A stretch of 36,764 bases of DNA from an uncultured SAR86 cluster bacterium (GTDB lineage: Bacteria > Pseudomonadota > Gammaproteobacteria > Magnimaribacterales > AG-339-G14), in the NCBI GenBank assembly GCA_902528485.1, contig CABZTA010000006.1, forward strand, positions 1 to 36,764, written 5' to 3'. Position numbers and translations under genes: made by a program. Shown here piece by piece: positions 1-8,731 of this stretch. Below the pieces are notes generated by a model. That model was given only the letters and a program-made list of their open reading frames with translations, had not been told where the DNA came from and ran no database searches. Numbering within the stretch: the first letter of the stretch is position 1; the number at the start of each line of letters is the position of its first letter.

Positions 1-1
1 T

Positions 2-742
2 AATTTATCTGATTGGTCTATTGATGACCAAACTAAACTAAGAGACATAATTCCTGAAGATAGACGGTGGGCATATCCTGTTAGAGATGTAATTGAAATT
101 CTTTCGGATAGAGATTCTTTTTTGGAGCTTAGAAAAGTTTATGGAAGAAGTGTCATCACTGGGTTCATAAGAATTGAAGGCAAACCATTTGGTCTTGTAG
201 CCAGCGATTGCCAGCAACTTGGAGGAGCAGTAGATTCCGAGGCAGCTGAAAAAGCAGCTGCATTCATTGAAATATGTAACGCACATAATTTACCAATTTT
301 ATCTTTGGTTGATACCCCAGGATTTATGGTAGGCCCTGATAGTGAGCTTGAAGGTTCTGTCAGGAGAATGGCAACGCTATTAGTATCCGGGGCAAAAGTA
401 ACTTCTCCACATATAGCAATTTTCTTAAGAAAAGGTTACGGGTTAGGAGCACAGGCAATGGTTGGGGGTAGTTTTCATGACCCCATTTACACTGCTTCTT
501 GGCCTACAGGAGAATTCGGCGGAATGGGGCTAGAAGGTGCTGTAAAGCTAGGATTTAGGAAAGAACTCGAAGCAGAAACAGATCCAAAGAAAAAAGAAGA
601 TCTCTATAATAAATTAGTTGAGAGATCTTATGAGAAGGGTAAGGCTATAGAAGCTGCTGCGCATTTAGAAATTGATGCTGTTATAGATCCTGCTGATACA
701 AGGAAGGTGATATTGAAGGCCTTAAAGAATAAATTTACTTAA
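2..742 (+). CDS. Acyl-CoA carboxylase, carboxyl transferase domain (3' part only)
   Basis: The reading frame is open from base 2, so the gene begins before the window; 246 codons remain. This is the C-terminal half of a biotin-dependent carboxyl transferase (crotonase-like fold), which moves CO2 from carboxybiotin to an acyl-CoA. Visible family motifs are IPEDRRWAYPVRDVI near the start, SDCQQLGGAVDSEAAEKAA, LVDTPGFMVGP and the glycine-rich RKGYGLGAQAMVGG followed by WPTGEFGGMGLEGAV. The substrate (acetyl-, propionyl- or another acyl-CoA) cannot be fixed from this part. It is not a close textual match to PccB, and relatives of this type are often fused to a biotin carboxylase upstream, which is not visible here. 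Its stop overlaps the convergent cupin gene by 8 bases. Family assignment is firm, substrate open. Confidence 0.88.
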   Translation, partial: NLSDWSIDDQTKLRDIIPEDRRWAYPVRDVIEILSDRDSFLELRKVYGRSVITGFIRIEGKPFGLVASDCQQLGGAVDSEAAEKAAAFIEICNAHNLPILSLVDTPGFMVGPDSELEGSVRRMATLLVSGAKVTSPHIAIFLRKGYGLGAQAMVGGSFHDPIYTASWPTGEFGGMGLEGAVKLGFRKELEAETDPKKKEDLYNKLVERSYEKGKAIEAAAHLEIDAVIDPADTRKVILKALKNKFT

Positions 743-1067
743 CCTTATCTTCGGTGTGCCTTTCACCGTTGAACACAGCCGCAAATTCTAGAAGTTCATC
801 CGATTCATTAAAAACTCTGTGGAATGCTCCATCCGGAACAGGAATTACATCCCCTTTGTTAACTTCAAATTTGTGGTCATTAATTTGCATGATTCCAGTA
901 CCAGAAGTGAAAACATATACTTCTTCTTGACCATCATGACTATGACCACTGGTGGCTTTATGCGGATTTAATTTAGTAATGCTTGGTACAAGTCTATTTA
1001 ATTCCTTGTTATCCAAAACGACATATCTGTCATCTTCTTTTACTACATACCAATTACTTTTATTCAT
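735..1067 (-). CDS. Small single-domain cupin protein
   Basis: A 110-residue protein made of one cupin beta-barrel. Cupin motif 1 is GHSHDGQEEVYVFTSGTG (about residues 41-58) and motif 2 is GDVIPVPDGAFHRVFN (about 72-87). The two His and one Glu of motif 1 and the His of motif 2 are the usual metal ligands, so it probably binds a divalent metal. Small stand-alone cupins include dioxygenases, isomerases and ligand-binding proteins, so the substrate is unknown. No signal peptide is seen, hence cytoplasmic. It is convergent with the carboxyl transferase (8-base overlap) and divergent from the CoA-transferase gene, with only 48 bases between them, which must hold both promoters. Confidence 0.8.
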   Translation of the reverse strand: MNKSNWYVVKEDDRYVVLDNKELNRLVPSITKLNPHKATSGHSHDGQEEVYVFTSGTGIMQINDHKFEVNKGDVIPVPDGAFHRVFNESDELLEFAAVFNGERHTEDKVK

Positions 1068-1115
1068 AAACTCATTATACTAAATTTATAGAATTAATCA
1101 GAAATCCTAAATTGA

Positions 1116-2342
1116 ATGTCAGATAATTTGTTACTGAAAGGTTTAAAAGTTATAGATGCTGGAAGCTTCATTGCTGGGCCAGTTTCAACAACCATTCTTT
1201 CTGATTTTGGGGCTGAGGTAATTAAAATTGAGCCACCCAAAATAGGAGATAGCCTTAGGCACCTCATAGAGAGAACAAAAAGAGTAAATCCGAGTGCCGA
1301 AGAAGATTATTGTTGGCAACTCACTTCTAGAAATAAGAAAAGCTTAGCCTTAGATTTAGGCACAGAAAAGGGTCAAGAAATTCTTCACAAACTCATCAAA
1401 GAAGCAGATGTATTTGTGACAAATATGCCTCAAAGAATCAGAGAAAAATTAAAAATTAACTCCTCTGATTTGCTGCCATTAAACGAAAGATTAATATACG
1501 GATCTCTAACAGGTTACGGTGAAAAAGGCCCTGATTCACACAGGACTGCCTTTGACACAATGGCTTGGTGGGCAAGAAGCGGTCTGATGGATATAGTTAG
1601 ACCTTCGGATAATTCTGCTCCGGCAAATCCTCCAATTGGAATGGGTGATCAACCTACTGGCGTAGCTCTATTTGCCAGCATAATGACTGCACTTTATCGA
1701 AGAGAAAAGACTGGAAAAGGAGGCGAAGTGCATACTTCTTTGATGGCAAATGGAGCATGGTCTAACGGATCATTTATCCAAGCTGGACTATTTGGAGCAC
1801 AGTTTCCTGAGAGAAAAGAACCATCTCCACTTCATCCTTTTGGTGGCAGATACAGAACAAAAGATAATAGGTATTTGATTCTTGCTATTATCGATGCAAA
1901 TAAAGAATGGCCGAAATTATTAAAAGCTCTTGATATTGAATATTTAAACGAAGATCCTAGATTTTCATCCTTCAAAAAAATGAATGAAAACTTTACGATT
2001 TTATATGAGGAGCTTGAAAAAATATTTATACAATATTCATTAAAAGAAATTACTGAAAAATTAAGGTTCTCAGAAGTTACTTTTGGCATCCTAAGTCATT
2101 CAAATGACCACTCGAAAGATCAACAATTCATCGAAAGTGAAGTATTAGTAAAATTTGATGAAGGTAGTTTTGATGAGGATTTCTTGACAGTAAACAGTCC
2201 TATTTTTTTAGAAAATGAATCAAAAAAGATTCCTACGAAAGCTCCAAAGTTGGGAGAACACACGAAAGAAATACTTTCATCTTTGGGTCAAGATGAAGAA
2301 GAGATAGCTCAGCTTAAACAAGATGGTATCATTGATTTTTAA
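1116..2342 (+). CDS. CaiB/BaiF family (class III) CoA-transferase
   Basis: A 408-residue protein of the usual length for class III CoA transferases, which move CoA between acyl groups through an aspartyl-CoA thioester. The N-terminus LLLKGLKVIDAGSFIAGP and GAEVIKIEPP is the family's Rossmann-like opening. The central GMGDQPTGV contains the probable catalytic Asp (about residue 178), and GKGGEVHTSLM follows. The C-terminal part ends in PKLGEHTKEIL, the standard family tail. The substrate is not predictable; carnitine, bile-acid, branched 2-methylacyl and formyl/oxalyl types share this fold. It heads a co-directional run that includes genes 2363-5877. The start is the ATG at 1116, giving the canonical N-terminus. 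Confidence 0.9.
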   Translation: MSDNLLLKGLKVIDAGSFIAGPVSTTILSDFGAEVIKIEPPKIGDSLRHLIERTKRVNPSAEEDYCWQLTSRNKKSLALDLGTEKGQEILHKLIKEADVFVTNMPQRIREKLKINSSDLLPLNERLIYGSLTGYGEKGPDSHRTAFDTMAWWARSGLMDIVRPSDNSAPANPPIGMGDQPTGVALFASIMTALYRREKTGKGGEVHTSLMANGAWSNGSFIQAGLFGAQFPERKEPSPLHPFGGRYRTKDNRYLILAIIDANKEWPKLLKALDIEYLNEDPRFSSFKKMNENFTILYEELEKIFIQYSLKEITEKLRFSEVTFGILSHSNDHSKDQQFIESEVLVKFDEGSFDEDFLTVNSPIFLENESKKIPTKAPKLGEHTKEILSSLGQDEEEIAQLKQDGIIDF

Positions 2343-2362
2343 ATCTTTGATTTTAAAAAAAA

Positions 2363-2887
2363 ATGCGTTTTATTCTCTTTTTTCTGCCCTTAATTAGCAT
2401 TTCCCTTTATTCCATGGATATTAAAATTTCTAAAAATATCTGGGAGTTCATACCTGATGGTGTGATGGGAGGCAAATCCAAAGGCTCAATACAATTTCTA
2501 AATACGGAAGGTTTTGACTACATTTCTTTCAGAGGAAATGTCAATACAGATGGTGGTGGATTTCTTATGTTCAGATCTAAAATAGATAAAAAGGATTTAA
2601 AAGAATTTTCAAAGATAAGTTTTTTGGCTAGAGGAAATGATGAAAAATACTATTTTCACATAAAGTCGAGGGGGCAAGTTTTACCATGGGTCAGACATCT
2701 TAAAGAATTTAAAGTTGGAAAAGATTGGAAGGAATACGTTCTAAACATTGAAGACTTTGTTGGGTACAGTAATAGTAGGACTTTCAATAAATCCATAAAT
2801 CCAAAAAAAATAAAACTTCTTGGGATTGAAGCTTATGGAAGAGACCATGAAGTAGAGCTAGATATAGCAAAAAAAAAAATTTTCTAA
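2363..2887 (+). CDS. Exported CIA30-like (NDUFAF1-type) domain protein
   Basis: A 174-residue protein with a hydrophobic N-terminus (MRFILFFLPLISISLYS) that reads as a Sec signal peptide, so it probably acts in the periplasm. The mature part has the CIA30-like pattern: WEFIPDGVMGGKSKGSI, a GGGFLMFRS strand, the FLARGNDEKYYFHIKSRG core, and a final IEAYGRDHEVELDI strand. This is a carbohydrate-binding-like beta-sandwich, found in the mitochondrial complex I assembly factor and in many bacterial proteins of unknown role. The last codons run through an A11 homopolymer (2869-2879) and the true C-terminus could be sensitive to it. The stop is 2 bases before the next gene's probable ATG (2890). Confidence 0.72.
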   Translation: MRFILFFLPLISISLYSMDIKISKNIWEFIPDGVMGGKSKGSIQFLNTEGFDYISFRGNVNTDGGGFLMFRSKIDKKDLKEFSKISFLARGNDEKYYFHIKSRGQVLPWVRHLKEFKVGKDWKEYVLNIEDFVGYSNSRTFNKSINPKKIKLLGIEAYGRDHEVELDIAKKKIF

Positions 2888-2889
2888 TT

Positions 2890-3988
2890 ATGATTACTAA
2901 AGCCGACGATTTTCCAATCCATCAGATTTCAAAACCAATTGCTGAAACAGGAACCGAAAGAAATTTTTTACGATAGATATTTTTTTAATGGATATTCAAA
3001 AGATGAAGACATCTACTTCGGTGCTGTTTTGTGTGTATATCCAAATCTCAATATTATGGATGGCTCATTTACACTTGCATATGAAGGCAAACAATATAAT
3101 TCAAGGGTATCTAGGTATCTCAACTTAGAACGTCTAGATACTAAGGTAGGCCCTCTAAGCGTGGAGGTAATAGAGCCACTTAATAAGCTCAAAGTCACAC
3201 TCGCTGACGAAGAAAACGACCTAGACGTTTCCATAGAATTCACAAGTAGATTTGCTCCTATGAGAGAACCCCAAATGCAACTTTTCAATGGACCAAGAAT
3301 GATTATGGATACATGCAGAATGACGCAGCAAGGATCATGGTCTGGAAAAATTGTACATAATAAAAAAGAGATTAGTCTTGATAATGATTCTTTTATTGGA
3401 ACCAGAGATAGATCTTGGGGCGTTAGGCCCGTTGGAGCTTACGATAGTCAACCAATGGTTCCTTTTTCAATGCCACAGTTTTATTGGTTATGGGCTCCAA
3501 TTCACTTTGATGATTCAGCAGCACATATTTATTTTGTCGAAGACGAGAAGGGCAATGCCAGCTCAACAATTGCTATTGCACAAGGTCCTGAGTACGAAGA
3601 TGAATTCATAATTCAAGACATTAAAAAATCTGTTTCTTATCATCCTGGCACCAGAAGAGTAAAAAAAATGGAGATATCTGGAACAGATGATCAAGCTAAA
3701 CCCATAACAATTTCAATTGATTGTGGTATGCAGGTTTTTATGTGTGGCTTAGGTTATATGCATCCTGAATGGGGTCATGGACATGATAAGGGAGAATTAG
3801 CCTCTTATTTTGATGATTATGATTTAAATGATGACCTTGGCGATCCACCCTTTCTGCACGTGCAATCTGTTTCAAATGTGACGATGAAGATAGGAGATAA
3901 AAGTAAGACAGGTCGAGGTGTTCTAGAGCAACTCATATTGGGTCCCCACGAACCGAGTGGCTTTAAAGATCTCTTTGATAAACCCTAA
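2890..3988 (+). pseudogene. Uncharacterised ~365-aa protein, one-base frameshift near 5' end
   Basis: Two overlapping frames together make one protein. Frame one starts at ATG 2890, two bases after the preceding stop, and encodes MITKADDFPIHQISKP...ETGTERNF before a TAG at 2974-2976. Frame two is open from 2939 to 3988 and continues YDRYFFNGYSKDED... to the end. Removing one T from the T6 run at 2964-2969 joins them as GTERNF-YDRYFFNGY, giving about 365 residues. I recognise this opening from proteins of unknown function in Proteobacteria that are often next to an APH-type kinase, as here. The body has DTCRMTQQGSWSG, GTRDRSWGVRP and GHGHDKGEL and looks beta-rich. No enzyme function can be assigned. 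It may be a sequencing or assembly error, a real pseudogene, or slippage-dependent expression. Confidence 0.72.
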
Positions 3989-5040
3989 TGCCAGTCTCAA
4001 CTGAGAAGGATTTTCAATCTAAGATTGAAAAACTCGAACATTGGCTTGCCTCTAAAGAAGGCCCCCTCAAATTAACTCCTCATGATTCCTCTTTGGCTTC
4101 AGGTTTTTCCAATGAAACATTTATTTTTGATTTGGAGAAGGAGGATTCAAAGGAGACCCTGGTTTTAAGACTCGAACCAACGGAATATCAAGTTTTTCCA
4201 AATTACGATTTGCCCATGCAAGCATCAATAATGAAGGTTTTGAGAGGAAAGAATATGCCTACTCCTGAAGTTATTTACGAAAACTATGAAGATAATATCT
4301 TAGGTTCTGGTTTTTACATTATGAAAAGCATCAATGGCTCAGCTCCTTCAGATAATCCCCCGTATCATATGGATATAGAAGGAATGATGGGAAGGGCTAC
4401 TCCAACTGAAAGGCATAAGGTGTGGGTGGAATGGCTTGATCACTTATCACATTTCCATAATTTAGAATTTTCGAGTGATGAATTGAGGGATTGCAAAATT
4501 AACATAGATAAAGATCCTTTGGGAATGCATTTAGATTATTATCAAAGTTTTTTGAACTGGGGCATGGAAGGCGAGCCTCATGAAATTTGTTCAAATGCTC
4601 TAGATTGGCTTGTTAAAAATAAGCCACCTCTTCAAAAACAAACGTTGTGTTGGGGTGATGCTAGGCCTGGAAATGTACTTTATGAAAATTTTTCAGCAAA
4701 AGCCTTGCTTGATTGGGAAATGGCTAATTTTGGTGATCCTTTAATGGATTTAGCGTGGGGATTTGCAATAGATGATGCAAACAGTCTGGCCTTGAATGTT
4801 CCAAAATTAGAAGGAACTATGGATGAAGAAGAGGGTAGGACAATTTGGGAAAATAATACCGGACTATCATCCGAATTTTTTGTCTACTATCGGATATTAG
4901 CTTTATTTAAGTTTTCAGTAATTATGGTAAGAGTTGCAAAACGACTAATATTTAATGAGATAATGCCATTAGATTCTGATTTTCATGTAAATAATCACGT
5001 TGTGGCTTTTTTAGATAAGGAATTAAATGAAAATAATTAA
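3988..5040 (+). CDS. Phosphotransferase family protein (APH/choline-kinase fold)
   Basis: A 350-residue protein of the aminoglycoside phosphotransferase-like kinase superfamily. The catalytic loop is CWGDARPGNVLY (Asp about 224, Asn about 229) and the metal-binding motif is LLDWEMANFGDPLMDLAW (Asp about 242). The N-lobe reads GFSNETFIFDL then LVLRLEP, matching the nucleotide-binding strands. Members near acyl-CoA genes (the ACAD10/FadE36-like group) are thought to phosphorylate small hydroxy compounds or hydroxyacyl derivatives rather than antibiotics; that is family-level inference. The ATG shares a base with the previous TAA (TAATG), so translation is probably coupled. It overlaps the next gene by 14 bases. 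Confidence 0.86.
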   Translation: MPVSTEKDFQSKIEKLEHWLASKEGPLKLTPHDSSLASGFSNETFIFDLEKEDSKETLVLRLEPTEYQVFPNYDLPMQASIMKVLRGKNMPTPEVIYENYEDNILGSGFYIMKSINGSAPSDNPPYHMDIEGMMGRATPTERHKVWVEWLDHLSHFHNLEFSSDELRDCKINIDKDPLGMHLDYYQSFLNWGMEGEPHEICSNALDWLVKNKPPLQKQTLCWGDARPGNVLYENFSAKALLDWEMANFGDPLMDLAWGFAIDDANSLALNVPKLEGTMDEEEGRTIWENNTGLSSEFFVYYRILALFKFSVIMVRVAKRLIFNEIMPLDSDFHVNNHVVAFLDKELNENN

Positions 5041-5413
5041 AGAAAAAGAGATTTTTCCAGTCAATGCACAAGCGATATGGGATATTATTTCTGATCCAAC
5101 AAATTCCAGTTGGGTGCCTACCGTTGAAGAGATTTATTTAGACGGGGATGTCAGATCCTTCTCTATGGAGGGCATGGGAGAGCTAAAAGAAAAAATTTTA
5201 AAAATTGATCACGATAATAAAATTTTTCAGTACTCTGCTATTCAAACTCCTGCTCCAATCGAGCATCATTTAGCAACCATACAGATATCTTCTTTAGATA
5301 ATGATAATTGCGAATTCTCTTGGACAACAGAAATTGAACCTGAGATTTTCGCCGAAGGAATTCATCAAGGGATGCTTATTTCTCTCAAAGAGCTTAAAAA
5401 AATATTTCCTTGA
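5027..5413 (+). CDS. SRPBCC (START/polyketide-cyclase-like) family protein
   Basis: A 128-residue protein with the SRPBCC pattern: an initial strand MKIIKEKEIFPVNAQAIWDIISDPTN, a GEMGEL-like turn region (SMEGMGELKEKI), central strands ending in CEFSWTTEIEP, and a C-terminal helix (IHQGMLISLKELKKIF). This helix-grip fold encloses a hydrophobic pocket and binds or transforms small hydrophobic ligands. No catalytic residues can be assigned. It begins inside the end of the kinase gene and its stop overlaps the tadA start by one base, so it belongs to the same transcript. The acyl-CoA and kinase context suggests a lipid or polyketide-like ligand, but that is a guess. Confidence 0.72.
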   Translation: MKIIKEKEIFPVNAQAIWDIISDPTNSSWVPTVEEIYLDGDVRSFSMEGMGELKEKILKIDHDNKIFQYSAIQTPAPIEHHLATIQISSLDNDNCEFSWTTEIEPEIFAEGIHQGMLISLKELKKIFP

Positions 5414-5877
5414 TGGTAGGCTTTTCGGATGCATTTTTTATGCAAAAAGCCCTTGAACAAGCTAATTTAGCTTATGAAAAAGATGAAGTGCCGGTTGGGG
5501 CTATATTAGTTAAGAATAATGAAGTTTTATCTGCAGCACATAATTTATCAATTACAAAAAACGATCCATCTGCTCACGCAGAAATTTTATGTCTGAAAGA
5601 GGCAGGAAAGGTTCTTAATAATTACCGACTTATAGAAACAACATTGTATGTAACTCTTGAGCCTTGCATGATGTGTGCCGGTGCAATTATTCATGCAAGA
5701 ATTAGTAGGTTGGTTTACGCAACCTCAGATGAAAAAACAGGATTTATAAATTCAAGAAATGATTTAGCCGAAAGTAAATGGTTGAACCATAAACTAGATG
5801 TCAGTTCAGGGATACTTGATAGAGAGTGCTCAGAGCTGATTAAAAGCTTTTTTAGAGACAAAAGATCTAAATGTTAA
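5413..5877 (+). CDS. tadA: tRNA-specific adenosine deaminase TadA
   Basis: TadA deaminates A34 to inosine in the anticodon of tRNA-Arg(ACG). The zinc-dependent cytidine-deaminase motifs are complete: HAE (His55, Glu57 from the ATG) and PCMMC (Cys85, Cys88), with DEVPVGAILVKN before and NYRLIETTLYVTLEPC between. Length (154 aa) is close to the E. coli enzyme. The open frame also contains a TTG one codon earlier at 5410; the ATG at 5413, in the TGATG junction with the previous stop, is preferred. The gene closes the CoA-transferase run and is convergent with xthA, overlapping it by 11 bases, with no terminator between them. Confidence 0.95.
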   Translation: MVGFSDAFFMQKALEQANLAYEKDEVPVGAILVKNNEVLSAAHNLSITKNDPSAHAEILCLKEAGKVLNNYRLIETTLYVTLEPCMMCAGAIIHARISRLVYATSDEKTGFINSRNDLAESKWLNHKLDVSSGILDRECSELIKSFFRDKRSKC

Positions 5878-6679
5878 ACTTCGTCCAAACAGGTGCGTGA
5901 TCAGAAGGTTTCTCCATTCCCCTAATTTCATAATCAATTTCAGAAGAATTAATTAAATCTTTTAAGCTTTTAGTTACCCATAAATGATCAATCCTTAGCC
6001 CTCTTTTTGGATTGTCATCGAAACCTCTGCTTCTGTAATCAAACCAACTAAAGGTATTATTTTCCGCAGGATACAGGCATCTATAGGAATCATATAAGCC
6101 AAAATCTTTCAAATTTTTTAGCCATTCTCTTTCTTCAGGAAGAAAGCTACACTTTCCAGTCTGCAGCCACCTTTTTCTATTATTTTCTCCAATTCCAATA
6201 TCAATATCTTCAGGTGAAATATTAAGATCGCCCATTACAATTAAATGACTCTCAGGATCAAAATCTTTGTTAAGATAATTTATGAGATCTTTATAAAATT
6301 TTTCTTTGTAAGGGAACTTAATCGGATGATCTCTGCTTTCTCCTTGAGGAAAATATCCATTGAATACAAACAGGGGACCTTTTCTGGTTTTATATTCCAG
6401 CCACACAAGTCTGCATTGAGCATCCTCAGGATCTGTTGGCATTCCAATGCCATGATTTATGGGTTTATTTTTGGACATCAAGCAAACTCCGTAATGACCT
6501 TTTTGACCATTAACGATCACTTCATAGCCTAAATTTTCAATAGTCTCGAGCGGAAAATTTTCATTATCAACCTTGATTTCTTGGAGGCCAATAACATCCG
6601 GTGAGTGCTTGTCTATTAGTTTTTCCAGTTGATGAATTCTGGCTCTAATTCCATTGACGTTAAAAGATACTATTTTCAA
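5867..6679 (-). CDS. xthA: Exodeoxyribonuclease III
   Basis: A 270-residue member of the exonuclease III/AP endonuclease family, which cuts 5' to abasic sites and removes 3'-blocking groups in base-excision repair. Family motifs are in order: MKIVSFNVNGIRARI at the N-terminus, IGLQEIKVD with the metal-binding Glu, NGYFPQGESRDHP, MGDLNISPEDID with catalytic Asp and Asn, GLRIDHLWVT, and the terminal SDHAPVW with the catalytic Asp-His pair. Length matches E. coli Xth (268 aa). It is the last gene of the minus-strand run and its start lies one base downstream of the protease stop. Its 3' end overlaps tadA. Confidence 0.95.
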   Translation of the reverse strand: MKIVSFNVNGIRARIHQLEKLIDKHSPDVIGLQEIKVDNENFPLETIENLGYEVIVNGQKGHYGVCLMSKNKPINHGIGMPTDPEDAQCRLVWLEYKTRKGPLFVFNGYFPQGESRDHPIKFPYKEKFYKDLINYLNKDFDPESHLIVMGDLNISPEDIDIGIGENNRKRWLQTGKCSFLPEEREWLKNLKDFGLYDSYRCLYPAENNTFSWFDYRSRGFDDNPKRGLRIDHLWVTKSLKDLINSSEIDYEIRGMEKPSDHAPVWTKFNI

Positions 6680-6680
6680 T

Positions 6681-8729
6681 TTAGTTAGAATTTACTGTTA
6701 ATAAGCTAGAGCTTTGATCAGCATTAAAATCTATTTGATCTATTAAAATCTTTGCTGCTTCCTTAAGAACTAGATCATTAAACTTTTTATTTCTCTCTTC
6801 ATCATCTGCATCTAGATATTCATCAAAATTTTTAAATGGCTGTAAGTCCAAATTTTTTCTTAAGTCATTTTCTAGAGATAATAAATTACTTTCGTATTCA
6901 TTTTGTTCATCAATTCTCTTAGCCAGGTCAAGATCAATATATTCTCTTGAATCTCTATCCTCAGAAAGACCGTTTTTCTTATCAATATAAGAAGTTAAAA
7001 AATTTGCGTTGTTTCTATTTTTTGAGTTTGTATCAGTTCTCTTTATATTTTTAACCTGTCTAAAGTCTGTCACCCTAAGAGGTTTTATGAAATCTCCTTC
7101 AAGAGAATTATCATAAGAACTTTCCCCAACTTCTTTGCTATTAAAAACAAAAGGCAATTCAATATCAGGAATAACGCCTTTATTTTGAGTGCTTTCCCCG
7201 GTAACTCGATAGAACTTTTGCTCAGTATACTTAAGTTGTCCATAAGGCAGTTCTCTCAATCTTTGCACAGTCCCTTTGCCAAATGTCTGACTTCCAACAA
7301 CCAAACCTCTTCCGTAATCTTGAATTGCGCCTGCTAAAATCTCTGATGCCGAAGCAGACATTTTATCAACCAATATTAACACCGGCCCTGAATAGTTTTG
7401 GATACCAATAGAGTGGCCTAGAGGATATATAGAGCCATTTGAAGTCATGACTTGTAGTACATTACCTCTGCCTAGAAATATTTTTGCGAGGCTATAGGCT
7501 TCATATAAAGATCCTCCTCCATTTCCTCTTAGGTCTAGAATCACACCATCAGAATTCTCATTATCAATTTCCTTAATAAGTTTTTTAACATCTCTTGTTG
7601 CGCTACGATAATTAAATCTATTCTTCTGATATCCCTCAAAGTCCATATAAAAAGCAGGCAAATCGATAACTCCAAACTTATAAGATTTTTCAATATTATT
7701 GACTTCGATAATTTGTTTTTTAGCTGCTTGATCTTCTAATTTCACAAGATCTCTTTTAATTTCAATAACTTTCCCATCCGCTTCAGCAGGAGAAGAGGAA
7801 GGAAGAATTTCTAATTTTACTATTGTTCCTTTAGGTCCTCTTATAAGTTTAACTACTTCATCCACTCTCCAATCTCGAACATCAACTATTTCACTATATT
7901 CTCTTGTGCCAACTCCCACTATTTGATCATTATTTTTAATTAATCCCGATTTGATTGCTGGACCTCCTTTAATAAGTTTTGTGATTTTAGTAATTCCGTC
8001 ATCTGAGGTAAGCATGGCACCAATGCCTTCTAAAGATAGACTCATGTTGATCTCAAAATCTTCTGTCACTCTAGGAGACATATAACTTGAATGAGGATCA
8101 TATAAGGAAGTTTTTGAGTTCATTATCCAAGAAAATAAATCATCTTCAGTGAGCTGCTCTAGATTTTTTAATCTTCTATTTAATCTTTTTTTAAGTTTAT
8201 TGACTGATTTTTCAAATTCTTCTTCCTTAATCATTACTGAGATCAATTCACTTTTAGCCAAAGATTCATAATAATTTTTTATCATCGATAAAGAATTAAA
8301 TCTTTCTTGGTCCTCTCTATTTCGGTGTATTCTTTCTGAGCTAAATAAATCAATCTCATTAAGATCATTGATATGATGACTTTGATGCACAAGAAGAGTT
8401 TTGTAGCGTTTTTTGTAATCGTAAAGAATATCAAAACCAATCTCTAATAATTCTTCATCATCGAGATCAAAATTATTTTTAGACAAGGAAATATAGTTAT
8501 CAACTTCCTCATTGGTAAAAATTAAATTTTGTTGATCTATATTTGAAATTAATTCTTCTATGACGTCAGAGTTTTTAAAAGCGGTATTTTTAAAAAAATG
8601 ATGTTCGCCAAGGATCTTGTCAACTTCATTTAAAGTATCTATGTAAAGAGAGGAATTTTCCTCAGCAGATACTGATAGTGTCGAAGTGAGAAAAAAAGCT
8701 GTAAAAACTAATAAACGATTAAGAACCAT
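6681..8729 (-). CDS. prc: Tail-specific (C-terminal processing) protease Prc, S41A
   Basis: A 682-residue periplasmic serine protease, the length and layout of E. coli Prc/Tsp. Residues 1-22 form a signal peptide (LVFTAFFLTSTLSVSA). A helical N-terminal region follows, then a PDZ domain (about 232-310, with SLEGIGAMLTSDDG), the S41 catalytic domain (about 350-525) and a charged C-terminal domain ending near LLTVNSN. The Ser-Lys dyad is present: Ser460 in SASASEI and Lys485 in FGKGTVQ, with Asp471 between, spaced as in Tsp (S430/D441/K455). It trims penicillin-binding proteins, lipoproteins and murein hydrolases in relatives. The gene sits 2 bases after the acyltransferase and one base before xthA, so it is cotranscribed. 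Confidence 0.95.
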   Translation of the reverse strand: MVLNRLLVFTAFFLTSTLSVSAEENSSLYIDTLNEVDKILGEHHFFKNTAFKNSDVIEELISNIDQQNLIFTNEEVDNYISLSKNNFDLDDEELLEIGFDILYDYKKRYKTLLVHQSHHINDLNEIDLFSSERIHRNREDQERFNSLSMIKNYYESLAKSELISVMIKEEEFEKSVNKLKKRLNRRLKNLEQLTEDDLFSWIMNSKTSLYDPHSSYMSPRVTEDFEINMSLSLEGIGAMLTSDDGITKITKLIKGGPAIKSGLIKNNDQIVGVGTREYSEIVDVRDWRVDEVVKLIRGPKGTIVKLEILPSSSPAEADGKVIEIKRDLVKLEDQAAKKQIIEVNNIEKSYKFGVIDLPAFYMDFEGYQKNRFNYRSATRDVKKLIKEIDNENSDGVILDLRGNGGGSLYEAYSLAKIFLGRGNVLQVMTSNGSIYPLGHSIGIQNYSGPVLILVDKMSASASEILAGAIQDYGRGLVVGSQTFGKGTVQRLRELPYGQLKYTEQKFYRVTGESTQNKGVIPDIELPFVFNSKEVGESSYDNSLEGDFIKPLRVTDFRQVKNIKRTDTNSKNRNNANFLTSYIDKKNGLSEDRDSREYIDLDLAKRIDEQNEYESNLLSLENDLRKNLDLQPFKNFDEYLDADDEERNKKFNDLVLKEAAKILIDQIDFNADQSSSLLTVNSN

Positions 8730-8731
8730 AT

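Noticed and set aside
2939..2970. TTG 2939 as the real start of the unknown 350-aa protein
   Set aside because: Its first codons (MLKQEPKEI) are an out-of-frame reading of sequence that encodes the conserved MITKADDF...GTERNF N-terminus in the ATG 2890 frame.
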